From positions 1 through 51,625 of the forward strand of contig NZ_JABWGN010000013.1 in assembly GCF_013363975.1 (NCBI RefSeq): DNA of 51,625 bases, written 5' to 3'. The position numbers and the translations under genes are program-made. Positions 1 through 9,393 of the stretch are shown piece by piece (the stretch's first letter is position 1; each line of letters opens with the position of its first letter). The DNA is from Nonomuraea montanisoli. GTDB lineage: Bacteria; Actinomycetota; Actinomycetes; Streptosporangiales; Streptosporangiaceae. The notes below the pieces were generated by a model. That model worked only from the letters and a program-made list of their open reading frames with translations. It did no database searches and was not told the origin of the DNA.

Positions 1-161
1 CTCCATTAAAGGTCTGATACCCAACTAAAAAGGAATCCGTCACCGGCTTTCGCCGATATGACGGGGTCATGCATTGTTCATGCACTGGCTTTTAACACAC
101 TGTTGAGTTCTCAAGAAACGGACGCGTTCTCCCCGGTCCTGCGAGAGGCGCACATTCCGTC
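1..161 (-). other. rRNA operon leader, 16S rRNA 5' edge at window start
   Basis: Read on the minus strand this is a typical actinobacterial 16S leader. It begins just after a strong promoter, contains an antitermination boxA-like block (TTGAGAACT, within 96-115) followed by AACAGTGTG, and ends in TTTAATGGAG at the window edge. That end is the sequence that normally runs into AGTTTGATCC at the 5' end of 16S rRNA. The mature 16S end is therefore probably within the last ten or so bases of the window or just outside it. Seen: the boxA-like motif, the promoter and the edge sequence. Inferred: that the 16S gene itself follows, because it lies outside the window. Confidence 0.82.
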
Positions 162-168
162 TGCCGGT

Positions 169-198
169 ATTCTATCAGATTCGGAAGGTTCTTGTCAA
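169..198 (-). promoter_or_regulatory. rRNA operon promoter (-35/-10)
   Basis: On the minus strand TTGACA (193-198) and TAGAAT (169-174) are separated by 18 bp, close to the housekeeping sigma consensus. The predicted start is near 160-163. It lies upstream of the boxA-containing leader, so it is the proximal promoter of the rRNA operon that leaves the window to the left. A short hairpin (226-242, stem TGCCCCG/CGGGGCA) sits just upstream of the promoter and may shield it from valS read-through. Confidence 0.8.
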
Positions 199-336
199 AC
201 CGCCCGATCCGGTAGATTCCGGACCTGCCCCGCTTCGGGGCAACTCCCCTAACTTACTCGAACATTCAGCCTTTGTCCAACCAGAGGTGAACGCAGCCAG
301 AAGCCCGGATGAGCCAGAGGGAGATCAGGGCCAACC

Positions 337-374
337 GGCCCCGCGCGGAAAACTCTACCAGTCCGCGCGGGGTC
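337..374 (-). terminator. stem-loop after valS
   Basis: CCCCGCGCGGA (339-349) and TCCGCGCGGGG (362-372) form a perfect 11-bp stem with a 12-nt loop, extendable by two pairs. It lies about 50 bp downstream of the valS stop and upstream of the rRNA promoter. No clear U-tract follows, so it is a plausible but non-classical terminator. Confidence 0.55.
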
Positions 375-423
375 CCAAGACCCAACTTCAGTAAGAAGAG
401 AGCCTTCCCCCTGCCGGGAGGTC

Positions 424-2988
424 TCAAACACCCAAGCCGGCGAGCTGTGCCTCAAGGCGCGCGATGTCGGCCTGGGCCTGCTCGGCACGCCCCCTGACCT
501 TGGCCACCACGTCCTCGGGAGCCTTGGCCATGAACTGCTCGTTGCCCAGCTTGGCCGCCACCTGCGCGGCCTCCTTGCGGGCGACGGCCAGGTCCTTCTC
601 CAGCCGCTTGCGCTCGGCGACCACGTCGATGGCCCCCGCCGTGTCGATCTCGACCGTCACCCCGCCCACGGCGAGGCGCGCGGTGGCCGAGAATCCGTCG
701 CCCGGCTCCGTCAGCCGCAGCAGGGAGCGGATCGCCCTCTCCTGCCCGGTCAGAGCCGTGCCGGCCAGGCCGAGCCGCGCCGCGACCTTCTGCCCCGGCT
801 TCAGCCCCTGGTCGGAGCGGAACCTGCGGACCTCGGTCACGAGCTCCTGCAGCGCCCCGATCTCCTTCTCGGCCTCGGGATCGACGTAGGTGGACTCCAC
901 CACCGGCCAGGGCGCCGTCACGACGGACTCGCCACCCGTCACGGCCCGCCACAGCTCCTCGGTGACGAACGGCACCAGCGGATGCATCAGCCGCAGCAGG
1001 GCGTCCAGGACGTGCCCGAGCACGAGACGGGTGTGCTCCAGCCCCTCGCCGAGCTGGATCTTGGCGAGTTCGAGGTACCAGTCGCAGACCTCGTCCCACG
1101 CGAAGTGGTAGAGCAGGTCGGACGCCTTGGCGAACTCGAACTCCTCGAAGGCCGCGTCGGCCGAGGAGATGACGCTCTGCAGGCGCGACAGGATCCACCG
1201 GTCGGCCGGCGTGAGGTCGAGCCCGTCGAGGGACCCGGTGGTCGCGCCGTTCATCAGCGCGAACCGGGTGGCGTTCCAGATCTTGTTGCAGAAGTTGCGC
1301 GAGCCGGCCGCCCACTCCTCGCTGACCGCGACGTCGGCGCCGGGGTTGGCGCCGCGCAGCAGGGTGAAGCGGGTGGCGTCGGCGCCGAAGCGCTCGATCC
1401 AGTCGAGCGGGTCGACGACGTTGCCGAACGACTTCGACATCTTCTTGCCGTACTGGTCGCGGACCATGCCGTGCAGGGCCACGACCCGGAACGGCGGCTC
1501 GCCGTCCATCGCGTACAGCCCGAACATCATCATCCGGGCCACCCAGAAGAACAGGATGTCGTAGCCCGTCACCAGCACCGACGTCGGGTAGAAGCGGGCG
1601 AGCTCGGGTGTCGCCTCGGGCCAGCCGAGCGTCGAGAACGGCCACAGGCCCGAGGAGAACCACGTGTCCAGCACGTCGGAGTCCTGGGTGTAGCCCTCGG
1701 GCGGGGTCTCGTCCGGGCCCACGCACACGACCTCGCCGTCGGGGCCGTACCAGACCGGGATGCGGTGGCCCCACCACAGCTGGCGGGAGATGCACCAGTC
1801 GTGCATGTCGTCGACCCAGTCGAAGTAGCGCTTGGCCAGCTCCGGCGGGTGGATGCGGGTGCGCCCGTCGCGCACGGCGTCGCCGGCGGCCTTGGCCAGC
1901 GGCGCGACGTTGACGAACCACTGCAGCGACAGCCGCGGCTCGACCACGGTCTTGCAGCGCGAGCAGTGGCCGACCGAGTGGACGTACGGCCGCTTCTCCG
2001 CGACGATCCGCCCCTCGGCGCGCAGCGCGGCGACCACCGCGGGGCGCGCCTCGAACCGGTCGAGCCCCTCGAACGGACCGTGGGCCGTGATGACGCCCCG
2101 CTCGTCCATGACCGTCAGCGACGGCAGGGAGTGGCGGCGGCCGATCTCGAAGTCGTTGGGGTCGTGGGCGGGGGTGACCTTGACCGCGCCGGTGCCGAAC
2201 GCGGGATCGACGTGCTCGTCGGCGACGACCGGGATCATCCGCCCGGTCAGCGGCACCTCCACCGTCGTGCCGATGAGGTGCGCGTAGCGCTCGTCGGCGG
2301 GGTGGACGGCGACCGCGGTGTCGCCGAGCATCGTCTCGGCCCGGGTGGTGGCGACGACGATCTCGTCGGAGTAGCGGATGGAGACGAGCTCGCCGTCGTC
2401 CTCGCTGTGCTCGACCTCGATGTCGGACAGCGCGGTCAGGCAGCGCGGGCACCAGTTGATGATGCGCTCGGCGCGGTAGATGAGCCCGTCGTCGAAGAGC
2501 CGCTTGAAGATGGTGTGGACGGCCCGCGACAGGCCCTCGTCCATGGTGAAGCGCTCGCGCTCCCAGTCGACGCCGTCGCCGAGCTTGCGCATCTGGCCGA
2601 GGATCCGGCCGCCGGACTCCTCCTTCCACTCCCAGACGCGCTCGATGAACGCCTCGCGCCCGAGGTCGTGGCGGGACAGGTCCTGCTTGGCCAGCTCGCG
2701 CTCCACCACGTTCTGGGTGGCGATGCCGGCGTGGTCCATGCCGGGCAGCCACAGCGTCTCGCGGCCCTGCATGCGGGCACGGCGGGTGAGCGCGTCCTGG
2801 ATGGAGTGGTCGAGGGCGTGACCGACGTGCAGCACCCCCGTCACGTTGGGCGGCGGGAGGACGATGCTGAACGGCGCGCGCGAGCTGCCGGCGTCGGCGT
2901 GGAAATAGCCTTCGGATACCCACCGCTCGTAACTGCGGGTCTCGACGTCGGCCGGGGTGTACTGGGTAGGCAGCTCTGGCGTTGTCAC
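424..2988 (-). CDS. valS: valyl-tRNA synthetase
   Basis: Class I aminoacyl-tRNA synthetase that charges tRNA-Val; cytosolic and essential. The 854-residue protein has the ATP-binding HVGH signature near residue 54 (PNVTGVLHVGHALDH) and the KMSKS loop (KKMSKSFGN) in its second half. It also has a zinc-type CPRC/HCSRCK region in the editing part and a C-terminal coiled-coil arm (AERKRLEKDLAVARKEA) typical of ValRS. I chose GTG at 2986-2988 (reading VTTPELPTQYTPADVE), because homologues begin near this sequence. TAGAAT lies 8 nt upstream and there is no Shine-Dalgarno sequence, so the message may be leaderless. An in-frame ATG at 3040-3042 would add 18 residues, but it lies inside the clpX terminator hairpin. 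Confidence 0.97.
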   Translation of the reverse strand: MTTPELPTQYTPADVETRSYERWVSEGYFHADAGSSRAPFSIVLPPPNVTGVLHVGHALDHSIQDALTRRARMQGRETLWLPGMDHAGIATQNVVERELAKQDLSRHDLGREAFIERVWEWKEESGGRILGQMRKLGDGVDWERERFTMDEGLSRAVHTIFKRLFDDGLIYRAERIINWCPRCLTALSDIEVEHSEDDGELVSIRYSDEIVVATTRAETMLGDTAVAVHPADERYAHLIGTTVEVPLTGRMIPVVADEHVDPAFGTGAVKVTPAHDPNDFEIGRRHSLPSLTVMDERGVITAHGPFEGLDRFEARPAVVAALRAEGRIVAEKRPYVHSVGHCSRCKTVVEPRLSLQWFVNVAPLAKAAGDAVRDGRTRIHPPELAKRYFDWVDDMHDWCISRQLWWGHRIPVWYGPDGEVVCVGPDETPPEGYTQDSDVLDTWFSSGLWPFSTLGWPEATPELARFYPTSVLVTGYDILFFWVARMMMFGLYAMDGEPPFRVVALHGMVRDQYGKKMSKSFGNVVDPLDWIERFGADATRFTLLRGANPGADVAVSEEWAAGSRNFCNKIWNATRFALMNGATTGSLDGLDLTPADRWILSRLQSVISSADAAFEEFEFAKASDLLYHFAWDEVCDWYLELAKIQLGEGLEHTRLVLGHVLDALLRLMHPLVPFVTEELWRAVTGGESVVTAPWPVVESTYVDPEAEKEIGALQELVTEVRRFRSDQGLKPGQKVAARLGLAGTALTGQERAIRSLLRLTEPGDGFSATARLAVGGVTVEIDTAGAIDVVAERKRLEKDLAVARKEAAQVAAKLGNEQFMAKAPEDVVAKVRGRAEQAQADIARLEAQLAGLGV

Positions 2989-3009
2989 AGTGCCCCATTC
3001 TAGGGAGGC

Positions 3010-3049
3010 GGAAAAGGGAGACGCCCCATGGTTGTCCACCATGGGGCGT
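3010..3049 (-). terminator. intrinsic terminator of the clp genes
   Basis: ACGCCCCATGG (3021-3031) and CCATGGGGCGT (3039-3049) form a perfect 11-bp stem with a 7-nt loop. On the minus strand it is followed by CTCCCTTTT, a short U-tract. It lies about 35 bp past the clpX stop and just before valS, so it should separate the two transcription units. Confidence 0.8.
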
Positions 3050-3084
3050 ACGCGGGGCGAGAGCTCGGGCCGGTGCCCGGTGGC

Positions 3085-4368
<1,284 letters not shown>

Positions 4369-4542
4369 CCCAGATACTCCTTTGCGTGGGACCGCCCTGC
4401 TGCCGCGATCCGTGTCCTCCGGACCCGGTCCGAACCGCTCAGGTTTCGACGTTACCGTCTTCTGGGCCCTCAGTGAGCCCCCTGGCGGCGAGTCGCACCG
4501 GAACGTGCCCTATTGGGCAGCGCCCCGGTGCGTCACATCTCG

Positions 4543-5166
4543 TCAGGAAGCAACCGCCTGAGCTCGCTTCTTCCGCGACGGGATGATGTCGTCGATCAGA
4601 CCATACGCCTTTGCCTCGTCCGCGTTGAGAATTTTGTCGCGTTCGATGTCCTTGCGGACCTCGGCAGGAGACTTCCCGGAGTGCCGCGCGACGATCTCCT
4701 CGAGGAGGCTGCGCATCCGGAGAATCTCCCTGGCCTGGATCTCGATGTCGCTTCCCTGGCCGCCGCCCTCGGTGGAGGGCTGGTGGATCAGGACCCGGGC
4801 GTTGGGCAGCGCGAAGCGCTTGCCCGGGGTGCCGCCGGCCAGCAGCACGGCCGCGGCGGACGCGGCCTGGCCGAGGCAGACGGTCTGGATCTCCGGCCGG
4901 ACGAACTGCATCGTGTCGTAGATCGCCGTCATGGCCGTGAAGGAGCCGCCGGGCGAGTTGATGTAGATGCTGATGTCACGGTCGGGGTCGAGCGACTCCA
5001 GCGTGAGCAGCTGGGCCATCACGTCGTTGGCCGACGCGTCGTCGATCTGCACCCCGAGGAAGATGATGCGGTCCTCGAAGAGCTTGTTGTACGGGTTCAT
5101 CTCCTTCACGCCGTAAGACGTGCGCTCGACGAACGAAGGGAGAACGTAACGACTGTCGATGTTCAC
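4543..5166 (-). CDS. clpP2: ATP-dependent Clp protease proteolytic subunit ClpP2
   Basis: Serine peptidase subunit of the mixed ClpP1P2 tetradecamer found in actinobacteria. The 207 residues contain the S14 catalytic triad: Ser103 (GQAASAAAVLL), His128 (VLIHQP) and Asp177 (ERDKIL). The AASAAAV surround of the serine is typical of the ClpP2 paralogue; ClpP1 has AASMGQF. The start is GTG (5164-5166) with a GGGGGAG element a few bases upstream. It begins 11 bp after the clpP1 stop, so the two are translated from one message. It is expected to work with ClpX or ClpC. Confidence 0.97.
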   Translation of the reverse strand: MNIDSRYVLPSFVERTSYGVKEMNPYNKLFEDRIIFLGVQIDDASANDVMAQLLTLESLDPDRDISIYINSPGGSFTAMTAIYDTMQFVRPEIQTVCLGQAASAAAVLLAGGTPGKRFALPNARVLIHQPSTEGGGQGSDIEIQAREILRMRSLLEEIVARHSGKSPAEVRKDIERDKILNADEAKAYGLIDDIIPSRKKRAQAVAS

Positions 5167-5177
5167 TTCAGCTCCCC

Positions 5178-5810
5178 CTAGGAGACCGGGCCCTGCGAGG
5201 GCACTTGCCGGGCGCTGCGCACGACGTGGTCGATGAAGCCGTAGTCCTTGGCCTCGTCGGCCGTGAACCAGCGGTCCCGGTCGGAGTCGGACTCGATCTG
5301 CTCCAGCGGCTGACCGGTGTGGAAGGCGATCCGCTCGGCCAGCGTCTTCTTCACGTACAGCATCTGCTCGGCCTGGATGGCGATGTCGGCCGCGGTGCCC
5401 CCGATGCCGCCCGACGGCTGGTGCATCATGACCCGGGCGTGCGGGAGGGCGTAACGCTTGCCCTTGGTGCCGGCGGTGAGCAGGAACTGGCCCATCGAGG
5501 CCGCCATGCCCATCACGACGGTGGAGACGTCGTTCGGCACGTACTCCATCATGTCGTAGATCGCCATGCCGGCGCTGACGGAGCCGCCCGGCGAGTTGAT
5601 GTAGAGCGTGATGTCGCGGGTGGGATCGTCCGCGGCGAGCAGGAGCAGCTCCGCGCAGATGCGGTTGGCGATCTCGTCGTTGACCTCCTGGCCGAGCACG
5701 ATGATGCGCTCGCGCAGCAGGCGCTGGTAAAGCTGGTCCTCAAGCCGGAAGGACGAGCCGTTCTCACGGCCTCGCGACTCAGGCTGATAGAAGGTCGGCG
5801 GGCTGGTCAC
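5178..5810 (-). CDS. clpP1: ATP-dependent Clp protease proteolytic subunit ClpP1
   Basis: First gene of the clpP1P2 operon. The 210-residue protein has catalytic Ser105 (GMAASMGQFLL), His130 (VMMHQPSGG) and Asp179 (DRDRWF), plus the NSPGG oxyanion strand. GTG at 5808-5810 was chosen as the start because GGAAGG lies at a good distance upstream and the reading (VTSPPTFYQPESRG) fits the short propeptide-like N-terminus of the family. The reading frame is open a further 24 codons upstream. Upstream lies a ClgR-type box, so regulation by ClgR is likely (see the separate entry). Confidence 0.97.
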   Translation of the reverse strand: MTSPPTFYQPESRGRENGSSFRLEDQLYQRLLRERIIVLGQEVNDEIANRICAELLLLAADDPTRDITLYINSPGGSVSAGMAIYDMMEYVPNDVSTVVMGMAASMGQFLLTAGTKGKRYALPHARVMMHQPSGGIGGTAADIAIQAEQMLYVKKTLAERIAFHTGQPLEQIESDSDRDRWFTADEAKDYGFIDHVVRSARQVPSQGPVS

Positions 5811-5854
5811 AGCGTCACCTTCCGATGCGTCGTAATCGATTGGCTTTGCTTGTG

Positions 5855-5915
5855 ACCTTAACGCGCGGCGCCCACAGGTCATGCCCGGTCCATGGACTGT
5901 TCGCTGACGGCGCAG
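5855..5915 (-). promoter_or_regulatory. clpP1P2 promoter region with ClgR-type operator
   Basis: CGCTGACGGCG (5902-5912), inside GTTCGC-N5-GCG starting at 5899, matches the actinobacterial ClgR core CGCYNANRGCG at every position. It lies about 90 bp upstream of the clpP1 start. Between them a candidate promoter can be read on the minus strand: ATGACC (5877-5882) and TTAAGG (5856-5861), spaced 15 bp. The box would sit upstream of the -35, where an activator binds. ClgR activation of clpP1P2 is established in Streptomyces and corynebacteria; no clgR gene is in this window. Confidence 0.65.
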
Positions 5916-5921
5916 GTAGGG

Positions 5922-7475
5922 TCAGGCCCCTCCGGAGACCCTGCGGCGCTCCTCCACGTCCAGCTCGTGGTCGAGTCTGCGCATGGTGTCGGCGCCGATC
6001 ACGCCCTTGCGGTAAAGGTGCTGCAATTTCTCGCGCTGGGCTCGGACCAGCTCCTTCCGCAGCCCCTTGTGGTGCGACTCGGGGGCCGTCTCGCCCTCTC
6101 CGCCCTCCGTCTCGCCGAGGACCTCCCTGACCCGGTCGAGGCGGAGCTCGAACAGCTGGCGGAACACCTCGGCCGTCCGGTCGTCCACCCGGTCGTCGGC
6201 GGCCAGGTCGTCCAGGCGCGCCAGGGCGGCCTCCAGGATCGCCTCGCGGGCCATGGCCTCCTCCTGGACCTCCTCCTCGGGCTCTCCGACGCCGAGCCGG
6301 CGCAGCAGCGGGGCGAGCGTCGTGGCCTGCCCGCCGAGGGTCACCAGGACCACGCAGGCCGCCAGGAAGATCAGCAGGGCCCGGTTGGGCGCGTCCAGCG
6401 GGATGGACAGCGCGATGGCCAGCGTGATGGCCCCGCGCATCCCGGCCCAGCCGAGGACCACGCGCTGGCGCCGCTCGATGGGCCGCCCCGCCCGTACGGG
6501 GGCCAGGACCAGCGTCGTCCAGGCGAGGCGGAGCACGATGACGACGGCCACGATCACCACGGCGGTCAGGGCGAGCTGTGTCCAGGGCCGGTCGCGCACC
6601 TCGTGGAACACGTCCATGACCTGCACGCCGAGCAGGACGAACAGGGTCGACTCCAGCAGATGGGACAGCACCCGCCAGAACACCTGGCCGGTGAGCCGGG
6701 AGGCGGGCTGGAGCACGCCCTGGGGGCTGATGCCGAGCGTGAAGCCGGTGACGATGGTGGCGAGCACGCCGGACACGTGGAGCTGCTCGGCCGGCAGGTA
6801 CGCGAGGAACGGGGTCAGCAGGGACAGCGTGATCTGGCTGCCGGGGTCGTGGAAGACGCGGCGCACCTTGCCGATGACCCACGCGAGCGCCAGGCCGTAC
6901 AGGATGCCGCCGCAGACGACGCGCAGCAGCTCGACGACGCCGTCGGCGACGGTGACGGGCCCGGACAGTCCGGACAGGGCCAGCCCGAACAGGGTGAGGG
7001 CGACGCCGTCGTTGAGCAGGCTCTCGCCCTCCAGGATGGTGACGAGGCGCCGGGGGGCGCCGACCCGCTGCAGCACCGAGGTGGCGGCGACGGGATCGGT
7101 GGGGGCGATGGCGGCGCCGAGGGCGAGCGCGGCGGCCCACGGCAGGCCGGGTACGGCCAGGCCGGCGGCCACCATGACGCACAGGGCCGTGGCGGTGGTC
7201 AGGCCGACGGCGAGGACGGTGATGGGGATGGCGTCCTGGCGGCTCTCCCGGGGCGCGGTCAGGAACGCCGCCCGGTAGATCAGCGGCGGCAGGAAGACGT
7301 TGAGGACCACCTCGGGCTGCACGTGCAGCCCGCGCATGGCGGGCAGGAGGCCCACCAGGGCGCCGAAGGGCACGAGCAGGATCGGTCCCGGCACGTTCAG
7401 GCGTTTGGACAGCACGCCGGGGACGAGCAGCGCGATGCCGAAGGCCAGGATCGCGACGAACGGGTGGTCTCCCAT
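5922..7475 (-). CDS. Na+/H+ antiporter, CPA1 (NhaP/YjcE) type
   Basis: Predicted proton-driven cation exporter in the cytoplasmic membrane, for pH and sodium homeostasis. The 517-residue protein has about 12 membrane segments. The CPA1 core GAAIAPTDPVAATSV is followed by EGESLLNDGVALTLF, whose ND pair lies in the ion-binding helix. After the last helix there is a hydrophilic, charged tail of roughly 120 residues rich in Glu/Arg, probably cytosolic and regulatory. The start is ATG at 7473-7475 (MGDHPFVAILAFG), where the first helix begins; only a weak ribosome-binding site (AGGGCCC) is visible. It lies between tig and clpP1 on the same strand but behind the tig terminator, so it probably forms its own unit. 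The substrate ion cannot be told from sequence. Confidence 0.88.
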   Translation of the reverse strand: MGDHPFVAILAFGIALLVPGVLSKRLNVPGPILLVPFGALVGLLPAMRGLHVQPEVVLNVFLPPLIYRAAFLTAPRESRQDAIPITVLAVGLTTATALCVMVAAGLAVPGLPWAAALALGAAIAPTDPVAATSVLQRVGAPRRLVTILEGESLLNDGVALTLFGLALSGLSGPVTVADGVVELLRVVCGGILYGLALAWVIGKVRRVFHDPGSQITLSLLTPFLAYLPAEQLHVSGVLATIVTGFTLGISPQGVLQPASRLTGQVFWRVLSHLLESTLFVLLGVQVMDVFHEVRDRPWTQLALTAVVIVAVVIVLRLAWTTLVLAPVRAGRPIERRQRVVLGWAGMRGAITLAIALSIPLDAPNRALLIFLAACVVLVTLGGQATTLAPLLRRLGVGEPEEEVQEEAMAREAILEAALARLDDLAADDRVDDRTAEVFRQLFELRLDRVREVLGETEGGEGETAPESHHKGLRKELVRAQREKLQHLYRKGVIGADTMRRLDHELDVEERRRVSGGA

Positions 7476-7509
7476 GGGCCCTGTTCTGCCCAAGAAAAGG
7501 GATTTCTGC

Positions 7510-7559
7510 CGGATAAAACGACGAAGCCCCCAAATCACGGGATTTGGGGGCTTCGTCGT
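7510..7559 (-). terminator. strong intrinsic terminator after tig
   Basis: A perfect 18-bp inverted repeat (7518-7535 and 7542-7559, outer bases ACGACGAAG, inner CCCCCAAAT) has a 6-nt loop. On the minus strand TTTTAT follows directly. It separates tig from the downstream antiporter gene and could also stop plus-strand transcription. Confidence 0.85.
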
Positions 7560-7803
7560 AGATGTGCGCGTACCGTGCCGGCGCGCGGGCTCACGCAGCG
7601 ACCGCTGCGGCCGCACACGCCGGTGCGATCGCCATGCCCACCGAACCCTTGGCGGGCGGGCGATCGCGGGCCGGACCCGTAGCCGAACCCGGGCCGGGAG
7701 CCGGATCCGGGATCTGGGATCCGGACGCTGACCGACGGGCGGGCGGGCTCGGGCGCGGGCGGGCCGTGCGGCGTCGCGCCTCAGGCGCGCGCCGCGACGG
7801 GCG
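7560..7803. other. non-coding GC-rich spacer between tig and its terminator
   Basis: This stretch, together with the terminator, makes a gap of over 300 bp without a supportable gene. It contains short imperfect GC-rich repeats (several GGGCGGGC/CCGGGCCGG blocks and a GATCCGG/GGGATC cluster around 7700-7730) and a self-complementary GGCGCGC segment near 7775-7800. Codon structure in all frames looks like shadow reading. I see no RNA family or promoter here. Confidence 0.5.
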
Positions 7804-9213
7804 TCACGCCTGCGGCTTGTCCTCGGCCTCGGCCTCGGCGGCGGCCTCGGCGCTGTCGGCCTCGGCGTCCTCCTCGACGACCGGCTCACCGTTGATCTCG
7901 GTGTAGATGGCCTTGAGGTCGACCTCGTTGCCGTCGCTGTCGACGACCTTGGCGGCGTCGCCGACCGCGGCCTTGGCCTTGTCGCGGACGATCTCGACCA
8001 TGGCCAGCGTGAGCTGGTCGTTGTCGGCCAGGTGCTGGGCGAGCTGGTTGGGCTGGACGCCCATCTCCATGGCACGGCGCACCACGAAGTTGGTCAGCTC
8101 CTGCTCGCTGACGCCGAGCTCCTCAGCCTTGACGATCTTGTCGAGGACGAAGCCGACCTTGATCGCCTTGCGGGAGCTGGTCTCGAACTCGGCGAAGCGC
8201 TCGTCCTCGGTCGTCTGGTAGAGACGGAAGAACGCGTCACGGCTCAGACCGCTCTCGGCGATCTGGTGCTCGAGGTTGTGCTTGCGGGCGTCGACCTCGG
8301 CCTTGAGCGCGCTGTCGGGGATCGGGATGTCGATCTTCTCCAGCAGGGCGTCGAGGGCCTTCTCACGGGCCTGGACGACCTGGTCGATCAGCTTGTTGCG
8401 GCGGGACTGCTCGCGGATGCTCTGCTTGAGCTCCTCCAGCGTGTCGAACTCGCTGGCGAGCTGCGCGAACTCGTCCTCGAGCTCGGGCAGGACCTTCTCC
8501 TTGACCGACTTGACGTTGATGATGACGTCGGCCTCCTCGCCGGCGTTCTCGCCGCCGACGAGCTCGGTGCGGAAGGTCTTCTCCTCGCCCGCGGACATGC
8601 CCTCGAGCGCGGTGTCGAGGCCCTGGAGCACCGAGCCGGCGCCGACCTCGTAGGAGACCTCGCTGGCCTGCTGCTCCTCGATGTTCTTGCCGTCGATCTC
8701 GGCCCGCAGGTCCATGACGACGAAGTCGCCGGAGGTGGCCGGGCGCTCGACGCCGGTCAGCGTGGCGAAGCGCTGGCGCAGCGCGTCGAGCTGGGCGTCG
8801 ACGTCGGCGTCGGTGACCTCGGCGGAGTCGACGGTGACCTCGACGTCCTTGTACTCGGGAACGTCGAAGTTGGGCCGGATGTCGACCTCGGCGGTGAACT
8901 CGATCTGCTCACCGTCGTCGATCTTCGTGACCTCGATGTCGGGCTGGCTGACCGGGAACACGTCGACCTCGTCGACGGCCTGGCCGTACAGCTTGGGCAC
9001 CGCGTCGTTGAGGGTCTCCTCCAGCACGACCGCGCGGCCGAAGCGCTGCTCGATGATGCGAGCCGGGACCTTGCCGGGACGGAACCCGGGGACCCGCACC
9101 TGCTGCGCGACCTTCTTGTACGCCGCATCCAGGCTGGGGCGCAGCTCGTCGAACGGCACCTCGACAGTGAGCTTCACCCGAGTCGGGCTGAGCTCCTCGA
9201 CAGCGGTCTTCAC
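7804..9213 (-). CDS. tig: trigger factor, ribosome-associated chaperone and prolyl isomerase
   Basis: Binds near the ribosome exit tunnel and folds nascent chains. The 469-residue protein has the N-terminal ribosome-docking domain with its signature loop (VPGFRPGKVP, around residues 42-51). A central FKBP-type PPIase domain (about 155-245) and the helical C-terminal chaperone domain follow. It ends in an acidic Ala/Glu/Asp low-complexity tail (about 30 residues), common in actinobacterial Tig. The start is GTG (9211-9213) with AAGGAGA seven bases upstream. As in mycobacteria it lies upstream of the clpP genes, although here an antiporter gene is inserted between them. Confidence 0.97.
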   Translation of the reverse strand: MKTAVEELSPTRVKLTVEVPFDELRPSLDAAYKKVAQQVRVPGFRPGKVPARIIEQRFGRAVVLEETLNDAVPKLYGQAVDEVDVFPVSQPDIEVTKIDDGEQIEFTAEVDIRPNFDVPEYKDVEVTVDSAEVTDADVDAQLDALRQRFATLTGVERPATSGDFVVMDLRAEIDGKNIEEQQASEVSYEVGAGSVLQGLDTALEGMSAGEEKTFRTELVGGENAGEEADVIINVKSVKEKVLPELEDEFAQLASEFDTLEELKQSIREQSRRNKLIDQVVQAREKALDALLEKIDIPIPDSALKAEVDARKHNLEHQIAESGLSRDAFFRLYQTTEDERFAEFETSSRKAIKVGFVLDKIVKAEELGVSEQELTNFVVRRAMEMGVQPNQLAQHLADNDQLTLAMVEIVRDKAKAAVGDAAKVVDSDGNEVDLKAIYTEINGEPVVEEDAEADSAEAAAEAEAEDKPQA

Positions 9214-9393
9214 GGGGTGGTCTCCTTGATCAAGCTTCGAGTGATCGCGGGCGCGTCCATTCGGTACGGCTCACGCGCCGCGCCCACATGAGCGGCGCTG
9301 AGGCATGCTCCGCAACGGCGGGATACGAGCGCCGATGGCCAGTCTAGGGCAGGTGCGCACCCGACAGCGACGTGACGGGCCCCCGAACAGGCC

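Noticed and set aside
982..3003. 673-residue plus-strand frame opposite valS
   Set aside because: Antisense shadow typical of high-GC genes; no motifs and it opposes a full-length ValRS.
3021..3049. Hairpin just upstream of valS as a T-box or other tRNA-sensing leader
   Set aside because: The perfect stem is followed by a U-tract right after clpX on the same strand, and there is no T-box sequence or specifier loop; a clp terminator explains it.
5815..7533. Arg-rich 572-residue minus-strand reading frame overlapping the antiporter
   Set aside because: Composition (Arg/Pro/Gly runs) is that of an alternate frame; the antiporter frame has membrane helices and family motifs.
7660..7803. GC-rich repeats in the tig-antiporter gap as a regulatory RNA
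   Set aside because: Only short imperfect GC blocks, no conserved motif or clear fold; left as non-coding spacer.
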